The notes: a model not told the origin generated them from the letters alone. A stretch of 13,084 nucleotides of DNA from Candidatus Latescibacterota bacterium (GCA_030613045.1 JAUWMS010000017.1:1-13084), one strand, 5' to 3'; shown: positions 1 to 6,909, numbered from the stretch's first letter. Made by a program: numbers and translations.

Positions 1-92
1 TCGCCACCCAGGCGCATCCCGAATTCAAGTCCCGATTGGAAAAACCTGCGCCGCTGTTCTATGGATTCATCGAGGCGGCTATGAAAAAATAA
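1..92 (+). CDS. pyrG: CTP synthase, C-terminal end (partial)
   Basis: Only the last 29 codons lie in the window; reading from base 3 gives a peptide that starts ATQAHPEFKSR and ends IEAAMKK before a TAA stop. The HPEF motif followed by KSR and a PLFYGFI-like tail is the end of the class I glutamine amidotransferase domain of CTP synthase, where the His and Glu belong to the Cys-His-Glu triad that releases ammonia from glutamine. The enzyme converts UTP to CTP in the cytoplasm. The call is supported by context: pyrG is commonly followed by kdsA in Gram-negative genomes, and kdsA is the next housekeeping gene here. The gene is complete at its 3' end and truncated only by the window edge. Confidence 0.88.
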   Translation, partial: ATQAHPEFKSRLEKPAPLFYGFIEAAMKK

Positions 93-181
93 GAACCTTT
101 ACCATCGGATTTCACTGAAGATACGCGGAAGTGGTCTGTACTACCAACCTGCGGAATCCTGTTTTTTTGGCAAGGTTCTTG

Positions 182-205
182 TATAACGAGCATGGTAAGG
201 TTATA
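182..205. promoter_or_regulatory. Short dyad upstream of the DUF2971-like gene (possible promoter/operator)
   Basis: TATAAC at 182-187 and GTTATA at 200-205 form a perfect 6-bp inverted repeat with a 12-nt spacer. TATAAC is one base from a sigma-70 -10 box, but I see no convincing -35 box 17 nt upstream. The site lies in the AT-richer gap between pyrG and the accessory gene, about 35-60 nt before its start. It could be an operator or a chance dyad; nothing else in 93-238 is recognisable. Confidence 0.2.
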
Positions 206-238
206 GAAATGCTTACGTTATTTGATCCATGAAAACCC

Positions 239-1117
239 ATGTTAAGCACCACAAATCTGAGAGTGGTTATGTTCTACAAGTACCTTCCACCAGCTAGACT
301 GGACGTTCTAGTCAAACGCCAGATCAGGTTTACCCAGGCCCGGTCTCTGAACGATCCACTGGAGAGTCGCCCAGTCCTTCTCTCTTTCGCAGACCTTCCT
401 GGTTGGCCTGAGCAAGTGTCCAAGTTCTTTCGCGAGATATCCGAAGATGTCTGGCAACAGCTCGCAATACACTTTCCGGCTGGCAAGACCCGAGAGGCCG
501 TGATTCGCGAAGTCGACGAAAATCCTCAGGGGGTCCAGGCTTGGCTTGAGTCCCTTGAGCAGGAGAAGCTCCAAGTAGCACAGCAGTCGCCAGAATGGGA
601 GTACTCGAAGTATGGTATCCTGTCGCTCACTCGTTGTCCTACGGATCTCCTCATGTGGACGTTCTATGCCGACAACCATCGCGGGTGCTTGCTCGGCCTT
701 GACGAGGGCCATGCGTTCTTCACTCCGGACGCCGACCCCGCCAAGGTCGTGGGGGCACCCCATCACGTACGATACCAAGAGCGCCCGCAAAGACACGGAA
801 GCGAGCTCGCAGGGACTGACGTCTTTCTCACGAAGAGCCGTCGCTGGTCTCACGAGGATGAATGGCGTCTGATTCGACGACTCGAAGAAGCTGACGTGAC
901 CTTCGTTGCGGATGGCGACATGGTATGTCTGTTCAGGCTACCGGCGGGCTGCATCTCGCGCATAGTAATCGGGAGTGACATGGCTCCAGTTCATGAACGT
1001 CTGATCATGACGGTACTTGCAACACAGGCAGAACTGAAGCACGTACGGCTGTTTCGAGCATCATTGCACAGTACCGAATACAAGGTTGAGATAGCAGAGG
1101 AAGTGTTGCCTAACTAG
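239..1117 (+). CDS. DUF2971-like protein
   Basis: A 292-aa soluble protein whose pattern matches DUF2971 as I know it: an N-terminal FYKYLPPARLDVLV segment, then FTQARSLNDPLE, a mid-protein ILSLTRCPTDLLMW followed by FYADNHRGCLLGLD, and a C-terminal KSRRWSHEDEWRLI. The family's biochemical role is not settled; members are frequent in variable and defence-associated regions. There is no signal peptide or membrane segment. Two starts are possible: ATG 239, which lacks a ribosome binding site, and ATG 269, which has a weak GAGAG 5 nt upstream and would begin directly at the domain (MFYKYLPP). I kept the longer form but the shorter is equally plausible. The gene sits between pyrG and kdsA, which are usually adjacent, and its base composition looks less GC-rich than theirs, both suggesting later acquisition. 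Confidence 0.78.
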   Translation: MLSTTNLRVVMFYKYLPPARLDVLVKRQIRFTQARSLNDPLESRPVLLSFADLPGWPEQVSKFFREISEDVWQQLAIHFPAGKTREAVIREVDENPQGVQAWLESLEQEKLQVAQQSPEWEYSKYGILSLTRCPTDLLMWTFYADNHRGCLLGLDEGHAFFTPDADPAKVVGAPHHVRYQERPQRHGSELAGTDVFLTKSRRWSHEDEWRLIRRLEEADVTFVADGDMVCLFRLPAGCISRIVIGSDMAPVHERLIMTVLATQAELKHVRLFRASLHSTEYKVEIAEEVLPN

Positions 1118-1236
1118 CCACTGGACCTGACACTCGCTTGTCGGCGCAACCACTTGCTTTTGGGTTCCGTTTGCAGCCTTGTTGCGCGGGGTTGTTCCGT
1201 ATCCATGGTAGAAAGTCTGATGGGAAGAGGAGCGTC

Positions 1237-2061
1237 ATGAAACCCGTTCAAATCAGCAACTTATGCATCGGAAGCGGCGGACCTCTCGCCCTGATCGCCG
1301 GTCCCTGTGTGATCGAGTCGGAAGCGCTCGTGATGGAGACGGCCCAGGCCATCAAGGCGGTGGCCGAACGCGTGAACATCCCCTTCATTTTCAAGGCCTC
1401 CTACGCCAAAAAAAACCGGCTCAGCATCACCTCTTTTTCCGGCCCGGGGATCGAAGAGGGATTACGCATTTTGGAGCGCGTGCGGAACGAGGTGGATGTG
1501 CCGGTGCTCACCGACGTGCACAGTCCCTCCGAGGCGATTGAGGCCGCTTCCGTAGTGGATGTCCTCCAGATCCCGGCCTTTCTCTGCCGCCAGACCGATC
1601 TGGCCCTTGCGGCGGGGCGCACCGGAAAACCCGTCAATGTCAAGAAAGGACCCTTCGTATCCCCGGAGGATATGGGACCCATCGCCCGCAAGATCGAATC
1701 GCCCGGAAATGCGCAGATTCTCCTCACCGAGCGGGGCACGACCTTCGGGTATCACGACCTCGTGGTGGATATGCGCTCCATTGTGGTCATGCGCCAACTC
1801 GGGTACCCGGTGGTCTTCGACGCCACGCACAGCGTGCAGCGTCCCGGAGGCGGGGGATCGAGTTCCGGCGGGAACCCGGAGTTTATCTTCCCCCTGGCCC
1901 GGGCGGCCGTGGCCGTCGGCGTGGATGCGGTCTTTATCGAGACGCACCCGTGTCCTTCCGAAGCCCTCTGTGATGCGGCGAGTATGCTGCCGTTGGGAAG
2001 GTTAGAGGAATTGCTCAGGGAGTTGAGGCGGTTGGGAAAACAAGATAGAGGTAAAAAGTAA
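1237..2061 (+). CDS. kdsA: 3-deoxy-8-phosphooctulonate synthase (KDO-8-P synthase), metal-dependent class
   Basis: The enzyme condenses phosphoenolpyruvate with D-arabinose 5-phosphate to give Kdo-8-phosphate, a cytoplasmic step toward the lipopolysaccharide inner core. The 274-aa product has the normal family length. Motifs run in order: LIAGPCVIESE, FKASYAKKNR, GPGIEEGLRIL, DVLQIPAFLCRQTDL, NVKKGPF, TERGTTFGYHDLVVD, FDATHSVQRPGG and FIETHPCPSEALCDAAS. Cys24 in AGPC, with the His of DATHSVQ, the Glu of ETHP and the later Asp, supplies the four ligands known from metal-dependent (Aquifex-type) enzymes; the E. coli type has Asn in place of this Cys. The ATG at 1237 is chosen because AGAGGAG lies just upstream and the conserved fold starts here; the frame stays open upstream to a TTG at 1138 without family similarity. 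The last residues (QDRGKK) run into an A-rich repeat. Confidence 0.96.
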   Translation: MKPVQISNLCIGSGGPLALIAGPCVIESEALVMETAQAIKAVAERVNIPFIFKASYAKKNRLSITSFSGPGIEEGLRILERVRNEVDVPVLTDVHSPSEAIEAASVVDVLQIPAFLCRQTDLALAAGRTGKPVNVKKGPFVSPEDMGPIARKIESPGNAQILLTERGTTFGYHDLVVDMRSIVVMRQLGYPVVFDATHSVQRPGGGGSSSGGNPEFIFPLARAAVAVGVDAVFIETHPCPSEALCDAASMLPLGRLEELLRELRRLGKQDRGKK

Positions 2062-2116
2062 AAAGATAAAAGTAAACCCCCACATTTGCTTGCTTCTTTT
2101 ATCTTTTGTCTTTTTT
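2044..2116. repeat. Inverted pair of heptamer-phased A-rich/T-rich repeats
   Basis: The left arm, 2044-2078, reads in 7-nt steps with units such as GTAAAAA (twice) and GATAAAA. The right arm, 2096-2116, has CTTTTAT, CTTTTGT and CTTTTTT in 7-nt steps. The arms contain a perfect 12-bp inverted match (2061-2072 with 2096-2107) across a 23-nt loop. The left arm overlaps the end of kdsA and the right arm ends 28 nt before the next start codon. It could form an RNA hairpin ending in T residues, so a weak terminator or attenuator is possible. Confidence 0.75.
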
Positions 2117-2144
2117 GGCTTGCCTATGGATCGGAGAAAGTCAG

Positions 2145-2351
2145 ATGTTAAGCGTAAAGACTGTAGGCAGACGGTCCGGGAAAATAGACCCCTCCCCGGA
2201 GGCATCCAATGCATGGTTACATACCATTGGACAACTCCGGGGCAACAAGGGCATCTGTCCGCGGGGAGTATATAAATTCAAGACCTTTGAGGAAGCGAAC
2301 CAATGGATGTACAGAATGATAGCGAGAAGTTCTCGAGAAATCCTACCTTAG
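2145..2351 (+). CDS. Small protein encoded with a nucleotidyltransferase (putative toxin-antitoxin partner)
   Basis: A 68-aa protein beginning MLSVKTVGRRSGKI. It is mostly basic, with a C-terminal stretch CPRGVYKFKTFEEANQWM followed by YRMIARSS. From memory, a KGV[YF]xFxxxEEAxxW ending is typical of small proteins encoded directly before stand-alone MNT-type nucleotidyltransferases; I cannot assign a named family. The ATG at 2145 is chosen because GGAG (2133-2136) lies 8 nt upstream. Its 3' end overlaps the next gene by 49 nt in a different frame, so the two are very likely translationally coupled. It has no HEPN-type RxxxxH motif, membrane segment or signal peptide. It may be the antitoxin or regulatory partner of the nucleotidyltransferase; this is inference from gene arrangement. 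Confidence 0.7.
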   Translation: MLSVKTVGRRSGKIDPSPEASNAWLHTIGQLRGNKGICPRGVYKFKTFEEANQWMYRMIARSSREILP

Positions 2352-2797
2352 ATGACTTGGTGATGCTTTGCAAGCACCTCAACGATGCCGGGGTCAGATA
2401 TGTTATTATCGGAGGTTTTGCGGTGATCCATCACGGGTATGTAAGGGGAACAGGGGATATAGATCTCCTGATTGACAGCAGCAGAGAAAATGTGGAAAGC
2501 ATCAAAGAAGCCTTGTTGTACCTGCCCGATCAGGCCATCCGTGAGGTTCGTCCCCACGACATTGCGAAATATACGGTTGTCCGGATCGCCGATGAGATCG
2601 TCATTGACTTGTTGGAAAGGGCTTGTGATGTCACTTATGAAAGGGCGCAGAGCCACATTGAATACGAGGTAATTGACGGCGTCCAGATTCCTTATCTTGA
2701 AGCGCCTTGGTTGATCCAGACAAAACTCGGTATTCGGCCGCAGGATATACAAGACAGAACCTTTCTCGAATACTTGGTTGCGCTTTCCAGGAAATAG
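2303..2797 (+). CDS. MNT-type nucleotidyltransferase (putative toxin-antitoxin or AbiEii-like module)
   Basis: A 164-aa protein with the minimal pol-beta nucleotidyltransferase core: IIGGFAVIHHGYVRGTGDID places the Gly-Gly at 37-38 and the metal-binding Asp pair at 52 and 54. The third carboxylate is probably Asp102 in EIVIDLLER. A C-terminal KLGIRPQDIQD segment (about 141-151) matches the KxxxRxxD helix seen in this superfamily. All three acidic residues are intact, so activity (nucleotide transfer to protein or RNA) is plausible; the target is unknown. The start at 2303 has GAGGAAG 7 nt upstream and lies inside the preceding small gene. The stop is followed after 2 nt by kdsD, so the pair is wedged tightly into the Kdo cluster. 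I do not see the long C-terminal region of full AbiEii toxins, so a shorter MNT-like protein is the better description. Confidence 0.85.
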   Translation: MDVQNDSEKFSRNPTLDDLVMLCKHLNDAGVRYVIIGGFAVIHHGYVRGTGDIDLLIDSSRENVESIKEALLYLPDQAIREVRPHDIAKYTVVRIADEIVIDLLERACDVTYERAQSHIEYEVIDGVQIPYLEAPWLIQTKLGIRPQDIQDRTFLEYLVALSRK

Positions 2798-2799
2798 CC

Positions 2800-3795
2800 A
2801 TGCCCGACACCATCGAAAAAGCCAGAGAAGTCATCCGCATCGAGGCGAAGGCCGTAGCCGCTTTAGAGGATCGCATCGGAGAGCGATTCCGGGAAGCGGT
2901 GGATGTGATCTTCCGCGCCAAGGGCCGCGTGATCGTTACTGGGATGGGAAAATCCGGCATCATCGGCAAGAAGATCGCGGCCACCCTGACCAGCACGGGC
3001 ACGCCGGCTTTCTATCTCCATCCCGCCGAAGGGATGCACGGCGACCTCGGCATAGTCCGGCGGGACGACGTGGTGATCGCCATCTCTAAAAGCGGAGAGA
3101 CCGACGAGCTATACGCGCTGCTCCCTCTGTTCAAACGGTTGGGCGTGCCGATCATCGCGATGACGGGCAGGCCCGCTTCTCCTTTAGCGAAGGGGAGCAA
3201 CGTGGTGCTGGACATCGGCGTGGAGCGGGAGGCGTGTCCCTACGATTTGGCTCCCACAGCGAGCACCACCGTCACCCTGGTTCTCGGAGATGCGCTGGCC
3301 ATCGCGCTCCTCCACAAGCGCGACTTCAGCGAGGAGGATTTTGCGTTTCTCCATCCCGGAGGTTCTCTGGGCCGCAAACTCCTCTATATGGTGGAGGACG
3401 TGATGTATAAGGGCGATGCCGTGCCCATCGTGTCCATATCCACCCCCATGCGGGACGTAATTTTGGAGATGACCTCCAAGGCCCTTGGCATCACCTGCGT
3501 GGTGGACGCCTCCGGTGCGCTCACCGGCGTCCTCACCGACGGCGATCTGAGAAGGTTGCTTGAACGCGTCCAGGGCGATGTGCTCTCCCTCAATGCCGGG
3601 AAAGCGCTCCTCCGAAGCTCCAGATCGGGCAAAACGCGCGGCTATCCCCGCACCATCGGGCCGAAAGAACTTGCGGCCAAAGCCGTTCAGGTTATGGAGG
3701 AATACGTGATCACCGAATTGGTGGTCACCGATTCCTCCAAAAAACCCATCGGCATTGTCAAATGGATTGACCTCTCGAAGCTCGGAGTCGTCTGA
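2800..3795 (+). CDS. kdsD: D-arabinose-5-phosphate isomerase
   Basis: KdsD/KpsF interconverts ribulose 5-phosphate and arabinose 5-phosphate, the substrate of KdsA. The 331-aa protein has a SIS domain (about 35-175) with TGMGKSGIIGKK, HPAEGMHGDLG, ISKSGETDEL and LAPTASTTVTL, followed by HPGGSLGRKLL and two CBS domains (about 200-260 and 272-331). Lys51, Glu103, Glu144 and His185 align, as I recall it, with the catalytic residues of E. coli KdsD at a constant offset of eight. The start at ATG 2800 is preferred over an upstream GTG-type start because AGGA lies about 7 nt upstream and the family N-terminus begins there. The ATG falls 2 nt after the nucleotidyltransferase stop. No kdsC phosphatase follows; the next gene is gcvT. 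Confidence 0.94.
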   Translation: MPDTIEKAREVIRIEAKAVAALEDRIGERFREAVDVIFRAKGRVIVTGMGKSGIIGKKIAATLTSTGTPAFYLHPAEGMHGDLGIVRRDDVVIAISKSGETDELYALLPLFKRLGVPIIAMTGRPASPLAKGSNVVLDIGVEREACPYDLAPTASTTVTLVLGDALAIALLHKRDFSEEDFAFLHPGGSLGRKLLYMVEDVMYKGDAVPIVSISTPMRDVILEMTSKALGITCVVDASGALTGVLTDGDLRRLLERVQGDVLSLNAGKALLRSSRSGKTRGYPRTIGPKELAAKAVQVMEEYVITELVVTDSSKKPIGIVKWIDLSKLGVV

Positions 3796-3816
3796 ACCGA
3801 CGAAAAAGAAATTTTT

Positions 3817-3892
3817 ACCGCAGAGGCCGCAAAGATCGCAGAGAAAGGCAGAAAACACGGAGTTTCTCTGCGTGCTCTGCGCTCTCCGCGGT
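3817..3892. repeat. Inverted nonamer-phased element (ACCGCAGAG family) before gcvT
   Basis: The left arm (3817-3846) reads in 9-nt steps as ACCGCAGAG, GCCGCAAAG, ATCGCAGAG. The right arm (3863-3892) is its reverse complement at 24 of 30 positions, with a 16-nt loop. It fills most of the kdsD-gcvT gap and ends about 20 nt before the gcvT ribosome binding site. The frame of gcvT stays open through it back to 3755, which could mislead gene callers into adding 56 codons. A related arm recurs at 11926-11952. An RNA hairpin here could separate the Kdo cluster from the gcv operon. Confidence 0.85.
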
Positions 3893-3922
3893 GAGAATGT
3901 TTTTCTATCCGAGGAGAATTTT

Positions 3923-5041
3923 ATGGCAACAACCGCGCGAAATACGCCGCTCCGGGATTCCCACGCCCGGAGGGGAGCGAAGTTCACGGAGTTCGGCGGG
4001 TGGAATATGCCCGTTCAATACAAAGGGATCATCCACGAGCATCAGCATACGCGTTCGGCGGTCTCCGTTTTCGACATCTGTCACATGGGCGAATTTCTCC
4101 TGAAGGGCGCGCAGGCCCGGCGTGACCTGGCCCGATTGATCTCTAATTCGGTCGAGCGGATCCGGGTCGGTCAATGCCGCTACGGGCTGCTGCTGAACGA
4201 ATCCGGAGGCATCCTGGACGATCTGATCACGTATCGTCTGGAGGAGGAAACCTATATGCTCGTGGTGAATGCCTCTACAACGGAGGCGGATGCCGGGTGG
4301 ATACGGGATCACCTGTCCCCGGGCACGATCTTTCGCGAACTTTCGGACGAGACCGCCAAGATAGACGTGCAGGGGCCGAGGGCGCTGGAGGCGCTTTCCG
4401 ACGCGACGGATATTCCTCTGAAACGCTTGGTCTACTTTCACTTCCAGCGAGGAAAACTCTGGGAATTCGAGGCCCTCATCAGCCGCACCGGATACACCGG
4501 GGAGCTTGGCTACGAGCTTTACGTGAAACCGGACGCGGCGGAGACGATCTGGGAGCGTCTGTTGGAGCATCCGCTTGTGGAGCCTGCGGGTCTTGGCGCA
4601 CGGGATACGCTACGATTGGAGATGGGCTATCCGCTCTACGGACAGGAGATGGACGAACACCGGACGCCCTTCGAGGCGGGATTGGATGCTTATGTAAAAC
4701 CGGAGAAGGATTTCATTGGCCGGGACGCGCTTCTCCGACAGCGATCCGAAGGGATTTCCAAAACACTGGTCGGATTGCTCCTCGAAGGACGCCAAGCCGC
4801 CCGACATGGTTTCCCCATCCTGCGAGACGGCGTCCAAGTCGGCGAGGTCACCAGCGGGTCGTTTGCCCCCAGCCTCGGACGGGCGGTAAGCTTGGGATAC
4901 GTGCCCTGGAATGATCGCGCGCCGGGCACACGCTTCGAGATTCGGTCCGGACGCCGCACCCTTCCGGCGGAAGTGGTCCCGCTGCCCTTCTACAAAGAAG
5001 GAACGGTGCGAACAAAAACGGCAATGAGCAATGAGCAATGA
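3923..5041 (+). CDS. gcvT: Aminomethyltransferase, glycine cleavage T-protein
   Basis: The T-protein transfers the methylene group from aminomethyl-lipoyl H-protein to tetrahydrofolate, releasing ammonia and leaving dihydrolipoyl H-protein. The 372-aa product shows family segments in order: FGGWNMPVQY, VFDICHMGEF, GGILDDLITY with the acidic pair Asp99-Asp100 at the expected catalytic position, SRTGYTGELGYELY, GLGARDTLRLEMGYPLYGQE, PFEAGLDAYV and a C-terminal GEVTSGSFAPSLGRAVSLGY. The ATG at 3923 is chosen because GAGGAGA is just upstream and MATTARNTPL matches family N-termini. It opens the operon gcvT-gcvH-gcvPA-gcvPB. The final residues TAMSNEQ are encoded by a heptamer repeat and look like a late extension. 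Confidence 0.96.
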   Translation: MATTARNTPLRDSHARRGAKFTEFGGWNMPVQYKGIIHEHQHTRSAVSVFDICHMGEFLLKGAQARRDLARLISNSVERIRVGQCRYGLLLNESGGILDDLITYRLEEETYMLVVNASTTEADAGWIRDHLSPGTIFRELSDETAKIDVQGPRALEALSDATDIPLKRLVYFHFQRGKLWEFEALISRTGYTGELGYELYVKPDAAETIWERLLEHPLVEPAGLGARDTLRLEMGYPLYGQEMDEHRTPFEAGLDAYVKPEKDFIGRDALLRQRSEGISKTLVGLLLEGRQAARHGFPILRDGVQVGEVTSGSFAPSLGRAVSLGYVPWNDRAPGTRFEIRSGRRTLPAEVVPLPFYKEGTVRTKTAMSNEQ

Positions 5042-5056
5042 ACAATTCACAATTAG
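5022..5056. repeat. Heptamer-phased repeat at the gcvT/gcvH junction
   Basis: Five consecutive 7-nt units run CAATGAG, CAATGAG, CAATGAA, then CAATTCA and CAATTAG. The first three encode the last residues of gcvT and create overlapping ATGA stop/start signals around 5038-5041; the last two lie in the short gcvT-gcvH gap, ending 5 nt before the AGGAGA of gcvH. Unlike the other elements, I see no matching inverted arm. Confidence 0.8.
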
Positions 5057-5073
5057 AAATCAGGAGAACGGTT

Positions 5074-5454
5074 ATGGTACCCCAAAATTTGCTGTACACA
5101 GAAGAACACGAATGGGTTCGCTTAGAGGGCGACTCGGCTACCATCGGAATCAGCGATTACGCGCAGGAGGCTCTGGGAGACATCACCTTTGTGGAACTCC
5201 CGGAGGTCGGGAAGCAGGTGGCCCAATTTGAGGATCTGGCCGTCATCGAGTCCGTGAAGGCCGCCAGCGACATTTACGCGCCCTTGGGCGGTCAGGTACT
5301 CGAAGTGAATTCCGCGCTGGAGGAGGCTCCTGAGACGATCAATCGGGATTGCTACGGCGAGGGATGGATCTGCAAGCTGACCGGGATCGTGGAGGCGGAG
5401 ATGGAAAAGCTACTGTCTTCCGAGGCTTACGAAAAGTTGATCGCGTCTGAGTGA
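5074..5454 (+). CDS. gcvH: Glycine cleavage system H-protein
   Basis: The H-protein carries the aminomethyl intermediate on a lipoyl arm between the P, T and L proteins. The 126-aa product has the standard length, beginning MVPQNLLYTEEHEW, followed by IGISDYAQEALGDI and the lipoylation motif VIESVKAASDIYAP with Lys62 as the lipoyl lysine. The C-terminal half keeps GEGWICKL. I chose ATG 5074 since AGGAGA (5062-5067) is 6 nt upstream; the in-frame ATG at 5038 overlaps the gcvT stop but would add 12 repeat-derived residues absent from the family. The stop overlaps a GTG of the gcvPA frame, so translation of the operon is tightly linked. No lipoate attachment genes or the L-protein gene are in the window. 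Confidence 0.97.
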   Translation: MVPQNLLYTEEHEWVRLEGDSATIGISDYAQEALGDITFVELPEVGKQVAQFEDLAVIESVKAASDIYAPLGGQVLEVNSALEEAPETINRDCYGEGWICKLTGIVEAEMEKLLSSEAYEKLIASE

Positions 5455-5465
5455 AAGGTGAAATA

Positions 5466-6812
5466 ATGAACTACACACCCAACACCCCTTCCGAGCAGGC
5501 GCAGATGCTCGACACACTGGGCCTGCGCTCGATGGAGGAGTTGTTTTCCGATATTCCAAAGGAGCAACGTGCGGCCTCCTTCGATCTCCCGGAAGGGCGT
5601 TCGGAATTGGAGGTTCGGCGCTATTTGAAGCGGCTGGCCGAGAAGAATGCGGTGCACCTGACCCAGTTTGTGGGCGCTGGCTTCTACGACCATTTCATCC
5701 CGTCGGCGGTGGACGCCCTGGCGTCACGGAGTGAGTTCTATACCGCGTACACGCCCTATCAACCGGAGATCTCGCAGGGGACGTTGCAGGCCCTGTACGA
5801 GTATCAATCGTGCATCAGCCGACTGACCGGGATGGAGGTCTCGAACGCCTCGCTCTACGACGGGGGAACCGCGCTCTACGAAGCCACGATGATGGCGATG
5901 CGGATCACCGGGAGGCGGAGGATCGTGGTGGATGGTGGCGTAAATCCCATCTACCGAAAGATGCTGGTTTGTTATACGCAGAATCTTTCCATCGAGTTGG
6001 TGGAGATCCCCCCCTCTCGTGGCCACAGCGACCGGGAACAGATCGTGCGGCACGCCGACGATCACACGGCTGCGGTGATTCTCCAGAACCCGAATTTTTT
6101 CGGCACGGTGGATGATTTTGGCGACGTGATCGAGCAGATTCACAAGGTCGGCGCGCTTGCGGTGGTGTCGGTCTATCCCCTCTCGCTCGGCTTGCTGAAA
6201 ACACCGGGCGCGATGGGCGCGGACATTGTCACGGGCGAGGGACAGAGCCTCGGCATCCCGCTTTCCTTCGGCGGGCCTTATCTGGGCTTTATGGCCACTC
6301 AAAAAAAATACGAGCGCAAAATGCCGGGCCGCATCGGGGGGCGCACGCAGGATACCGAGGGACGCCGGGGATTCGTGCTCACGCTTCAGGCGCGCGAGCA
6401 GCACATCCGAAGAGACAAAGCCACCTCGAACATCTGCACCAACCAGACCCTGTGCGCGTTAAGGGCGCTGATCTATCTCTCCCTGCTCGGAAAACATGGC
6501 TTGGTGGAAGTCGCTGAACGCTGCGCCGCCAAAACGGTTTATGCGCAGGAACGACTCGCTCAGATCCCCGGTGTGGAAGTGGAACGCTCCGCCCCGGTGT
6601 TCAACGAGTTCATCGTCCATCTGCCTGCGGATGCCGGCGACGTGGTCGGAGCGATGATCGAGAAGGGATTTGCCGCGGGCTTCCCGCTCGGTCGGTACTA
6701 CGAGGGCATGGAAAAATCGCTGCTCGTGGCGGTCACCGAAAAGCGCAGCCGGGGAGAGATCGGGCGGTTGGCGGAGGCGTTGGAGGACGTGTTGATGACG
6801 TTGCAGATATGA
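5466..6812 (+). CDS. gcvPA: Glycine dehydrogenase (decarboxylating) subunit 1
   Basis: This is the N-terminal half of the P-protein, which in two-subunit systems pairs with GcvPB to decarboxylate glycine and load the methylamine group onto H-protein. The 448-aa product has the usual length for a stand-alone subunit 1. Recognisable stretches are YTPNTPSEQAQML at the N-terminus, SMEELFSDIP, AYTPYQPEISQGTLQALYEY, ASLYDGGTALYEA, QNPNFFGTVDDF, GEGQSLGIPLSFGGPYLGF and the highly conserved ATSNICTNQTLCALRA. The PLP-binding lysine is on the other subunit. ATG 5466 is chosen over an upstream GTG at 5451 because the family N-terminus starts at MNYTPNT and AGGTGA precedes it. The gap to gcvH is only 11 nt. 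Confidence 0.96.
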   Translation: MNYTPNTPSEQAQMLDTLGLRSMEELFSDIPKEQRAASFDLPEGRSELEVRRYLKRLAEKNAVHLTQFVGAGFYDHFIPSAVDALASRSEFYTAYTPYQPEISQGTLQALYEYQSCISRLTGMEVSNASLYDGGTALYEATMMAMRITGRRRIVVDGGVNPIYRKMLVCYTQNLSIELVEIPPSRGHSDREQIVRHADDHTAAVILQNPNFFGTVDDFGDVIEQIHKVGALAVVSVYPLSLGLLKTPGAMGADIVTGEGQSLGIPLSFGGPYLGFMATQKKYERKMPGRIGGRTQDTEGRRGFVLTLQAREQHIRRDKATSNICTNQTLCALRALIYLSLLGKHGLVEVAERCAAKTVYAQERLAQIPGVEVERSAPVFNEFIVHLPADAGDVVGAMIEKGFAAGFPLGRYYEGMEKSLLVAVTEKRSRGEIGRLAEALEDVLMTLQI

Positions 6813-6813
6813 G

Positions 6814-6862
6814 GTGGTGAGTGGTGATGCGATTTCGGATTTCAGATTTCCGATTTCGGATT
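6814..6862. repeat. Heptamer-phased tandem repeats between gcvPA and gcvPB
   Basis: Two heptamers GTGGTGA stand at 6814-6827, then 6831-6862 reads in 7-nt steps as GATTTCG, GATTTCA, GATTTCC, GATTTCG and a final GATT. This occupies about half of the 97-nt gap, which is unusually wide inside an otherwise compact gcv operon. I see no clear inverted partner. It lies about 35 nt before the GGAGGAAA ribosome binding site of gcvPB. Confidence 0.85.
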
Positions 6863-6909
6863 GAAACCCCCGTAAGCCGTAATTCGGAGTTTTCCCGGAG
6901 GAAATTTTT

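Noticed and set aside
1108..1199. Possible integron attC site after the DUF2971-like gene: GCCTAAC at 1108-1114 fits the RYYYAAC core, and a 7-bp perfect hairpin (1144-1150 with 1181-1187) follows.
   Set aside because: No matching GTTRRRY core is found downstream before kdsA, the hairpin arms are short with a 30-nt loop, and no integrase or second cassette is seen. GTTAAGC at 241 could occur by chance.
3796..3922. A glycine riboswitch before gcvT.
   Set aside because: The gap is filled by the nonamer inverted element and shows no tandem glycine aptamer core that I can recognise.
3755..3922. An N-terminal extension of GcvT back to 3755.
   Set aside because: The extension is a translation of the inverted repeat; GAGGAGA and the family N-terminus support ATG 3923.
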